Positions 11,543 through 13,562 of a DNA stretch of 13,562 nt are shown here, piece after piece (position 1 is the stretch's first letter; each line of letters starts with the position of its first letter). The DNA is from an uncultured Ruminococcus sp. (lineage in GTDB: Bacteria > Bacillota > Clostridia > Oscillospirales > Ruminococcaceae). The translations under genes and the position numbers were made by a program. The stretch spans positions 1 through 13,562 of the forward strand of contig CAMWXM010000058.1 of NCBI GenBank assembly GCA_947178195.1, given 5' to 3'. A model generated the notes under the pieces. That model was not told the DNA's origin, made no database searches, and saw only the letters and a list, made by a program, of their open reading frames with translations.

Positions 11543-13510
11543 ATGAAAAAAGTCTTGAAATATTTATTATGTACGGCTGCGCTTACCATATGTCTTACGG
11601 TGGCTGCACTGTCTGGCGTATCCGCAGACGAGCAAACAGCCGTCCAGACTTTGCCGACGGCGGCAACAACTGCCGTTACTACAGACGCAGTTGTAACAAC
11701 AGCCACACAGCCTTCAGCGACTACGGCGGCATCTGAGACCTCCGCTGTGACGACTGTAGTGGGCACAACGTCTACGGCGGTCAGCGCAACAGTGACCACA
11801 GAGGAAACTTATATCATAACTCAGCCGCCGGTCAGTGAAAATGTAAAAATTGGCTGGAACAGCATAGATGAAAAATGGTTTTATTATGACGGCAGTAGCT
11901 TTGTTACAGGTGTCTATGAGATAGACGGTGAGCCGTATCTTTTTGCGGCAAACGGCGCATTGAGAACTGGTTGGCAGACGGTAAATTCCATAAGACGTTA
12001 TTATGATTATGAGACTCATAGTCCTCTCTGGGAATGGGTGGAATATTTTGGAAAAAAATATTACGTTGATAAAGAATCCGGAAAGCTTACGGGAATGCAG
12101 AAAATAAATGATGATACCTATATTTTCAGCAAGGCAGGAGTTTTGCAGACAGGCTTTGTAATTTATGAAAATTATATGTATTACTGCAACGAAAACGGCG
12201 TAGTTCAATACGGCGATGATAAAAAAACACCGATACTGATAGGCGACCATTATTATTTCATTTCTCCTAAGGGATATGTTATGCGTGGCTGGCAGACTCT
12301 AAATGGTCTGAGAATTTTTTATGATTACGATACAGGTCAGCCTGTATACGGTTGGATAGAATATAAGGGGAATTATTATTATACGGATAAGACCAGCGGC
12401 AAATACACGGGACTTAAATATATATCTTCTCACCCTTACAGATTCAAAGAAAACGGAGTTTTATGCACCGGATTTCAGTATTTTCAGCTTGAAGGAGAGA
12501 CCTCATATTTCTTTGAGGACGGCAGAAGAGCTGTCAGTGAAATTATATATACTCCTGAGGGAAATTACTATTTTAACTCGCTGGGATATATGTATACCGG
12601 CTGGAGAGAAATAGACAAAAAGAAATATTATTTTGCTCCCGATGATGGCAAAATGGTCTTCGGCTTCAGAGAAATAGATGGACACATGTACTATTTTGAC
12701 AAGGACGGAGCTATGTGTACCGGAATTGTCAGCATCAGCGGAAATAAATATTACTTTAACAAGTATGGATATATGGAAACCGGTTGGAAAACCGTTTCAA
12801 ATAAAAAATATTACTTTGACCAGAAAACTGGTATAGCTCTTATCGGCTGGAATAAAATTAACGGCAGAACCTATTACTTCGATAAGGACGCAGTTATGAT
12901 GACAGGTAAATATACTATCGGAGAGGATACATATTTCTTCGGCAGCGATGGAATTATGCGGACAGGCTGGCAGACAATCAAAAATGATAAATATTATTTT
13001 GGAACAGATGGAAAAATGTATACATACCGTCATGTCATCGATAATCTGAATTATCTTTTCTATTCTACAGGAGTATTGGCGACTACCGGAAATCAGATTA
13101 TCGTTACCAAGGCGCTTTCTCAGCTCGGACAGGAGGGCGGTAGACCTTATTGGACATGGTGGGGATTTAATTTCCGTATAGAGTGGTGCGCATGCTTTGT
13201 ATCATGGTGTGCAAATCAATGCGGATATACCGCAAACAACAGAGTACCCGAATTTATTTCCTGTAAAGTGGGTATAAACTGGTTCAAATCTCATAAGCAA
13301 TGGAAGGGCAAAAACTACATACCCAAATCTGGAGATTATATATTCTTTGACTGGGAGCCCGACGGAATTGCCGATCATATCGGAATCGTGGATTATTATG
13401 AGGACGGCTATGTTTATACGGTAGAGGGCAATAGCGGCGATGTTGTAAGAAAGCGGATATATGATATAAAATCTGAAAATATTTACGGCTTTGCCGCACC
13501 GAATTTTTAA
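11543..13510 (+). CDS. Secreted cell-wall-binding repeat protein with CHAP hydrolase domain
   Basis: Protein of 655 residues from ATG 11543. That start is preferred over ATG 11534 because AGGAG (11529-11533) touches 11534 but sits 9 nt before 11543. A signal peptide spans 1-28 (MKKVLKYLL, hydrophobic core, cleavage near VSA). A Thr/Ala/Val linker covers 29-98. About 20 aromatic repeats of 20-21 residues (103-516; form G-W-x-x-I-x-x-x-x-Y-Y-F-x-x-x-G-x-M-x-T) resemble choline/glucan-binding repeats and should attach the protein to wall teichoic or polysaccharide ligands. The CHAP domain at about 519-655 has the catalytic Cys in EWCACFVSWC (C549), His in DHIGIV (H612) and Glu/Asn in VEGNSGD (E628/N630). 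CHAP enzymes are peptidoglycan amidases or endopeptidases. Likely roles are wall remodelling, daughter-cell separation or attack on neighbours. Exact bond and ligand are unknown. Confidence 0.92.
   Translation: MKKVLKYLLCTAALTICLTVAALSGVSADEQTAVQTLPTAATTAVTTDAVVTTATQPSATTAASETSAVTTVVGTTSTAVSATVTTEETYIITQPPVSENVKIGWNSIDEKWFYYDGSSFVTGVYEIDGEPYLFAANGALRTGWQTVNSIRRYYDYETHSPLWEWVEYFGKKYYVDKESGKLTGMQKINDDTYIFSKAGVLQTGFVIYENYMYYCNENGVVQYGDDKKTPILIGDHYYFISPKGYVMRGWQTLNGLRIFYDYDTGQPVYGWIEYKGNYYYTDKTSGKYTGLKYISSHPYRFKENGVLCTGFQYFQLEGETSYFFEDGRRAVSEIIYTPEGNYYFNSLGYMYTGWREIDKKKYYFAPDDGKMVFGFREIDGHMYYFDKDGAMCTGIVSISGNKYYFNKYGYMETGWKTVSNKKYYFDQKTGIALIGWNKINGRTYYFDKDAVMMTGKYTIGEDTYFFGSDGIMRTGWQTIKNDKYYFGTDGKMYTYRHVIDNLNYLFYSTGVLATTGNQIIVTKALSQLGQEGGRPYWTWWGFNFRIEWCACFVSWCANQCGYTANNRVPEFISCKVGINWFKSHKQWKGKNYIPKSGDYIFFDWEPDGIADHIGIVDYYEDGYVYTVEGNSGDVVRKRIYDIKSENIYGFAAPNF
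11849..13090 (+). repeat. About 20 tandem cell-wall-binding repeats, with a duplicated three-repeat block
   Basis: Counting by eye gives about 20 repeats, most ending in TG. Residues 143-205 and 249-311 align without gaps over 63 positions, with 33 identities by hand count (GWQT, YDY, WxEYxG, DKxSGKxTG, GVLxTGF), showing a larger duplication within the array. Confidence 0.85.
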
Positions 13511-13533
13511 AAAGACCTGCAAATAAAAGTCAA

Positions 13534-13562
13534 GGGGTAAAATGAAAGTTTCACAAAACTTT
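13534..13562 (+). other. Possible start of a next gene, or half of a terminator, at the window edge
   Basis: GGGG (13534-13537) precedes ATG at 13542, which opens MKVSQN before the window ends. The same bases hold a perfect inverted repeat, AAAGTTT (13545-13551) and AAACTTT (13556-13562), around CACA. The window ends too soon to choose between the two. Confidence 0.25.

Noticed and set aside
11714..12250. Open frame of 178 codons on the minus strand inside the CHAP gene
   Set aside because: Antisense to a clear repeat protein; Cys- and Ile-rich translation typical of a shadow frame, and no ribosome site.

Overview
The window looks like a chromosomal segment of a low-GC, Gram-positive anaerobe. 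The best guess is a Ruminococcus-like member of the Oscillospiraceae/Clostridia. This rests on the Firmicutes-style F-ATPase operon, strong GGAGG ribosome sites, a secreted protein with a type I dockerin, Thr/Ala/Val-rich linkers, and a large protein of YYF/TGW cell-wall-binding repeats. The genus is an inference. No mobile element, tRNA, rRNA or CRISPR array was seen.

Positions 40-6920 hold a complete, co-directional F1Fo ATP synthase operon in the order I-like, a, c, b, delta, alpha, gamma, beta, epsilon. It has several 1-4 nt gene overlaps and ends at a strong intrinsic terminator. Its rotor c subunit carries two carboxylates in the ion site together with the AESTGIY motif, which points to sodium coupling of the Fusobacterium type. 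Its epsilon subunit has Trp where the ATP-sensing motif I(L)DxxRA normally has Arg. Three inter-gene gaps contain possible mRNA stem-loops.

Positions 6999-9024 hold an unrecognised cytosolic protein with a DUF4259-like start, then rpmE (zinc-ribbon L31) with its own promoter and a roughly 90-nt leader that could fold into a start-site-occluding pseudoknot, then a YigZ/IMPACT-family gene. On the minus strand, 9028-9786 encodes a secreted dockerin-CAP protein that converges on yigZ.

Positions 9787-10217 form a 431-nt gene-free, AT-rich divergent control region containing candidate promoters on both strands and several inverted repeats. It precedes a two-gene operon. The first gene is a small SCP2-like domain fused to a histone-H1-like Lys/Ala/Thr tail. 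The second, overlapping by 4 nt, is an Sfp-type phosphopantetheinyl transferase. This pairing is the least familiar arrangement in the window. After another strong terminator, 11543-13510 encodes a secreted protein with about 20 cell-wall-binding repeats and a C-terminal CHAP hydrolase domain, preceded by an unusually palindromic promoter and leader. The last 30 bases may hold the start of another gene or half of a terminator.
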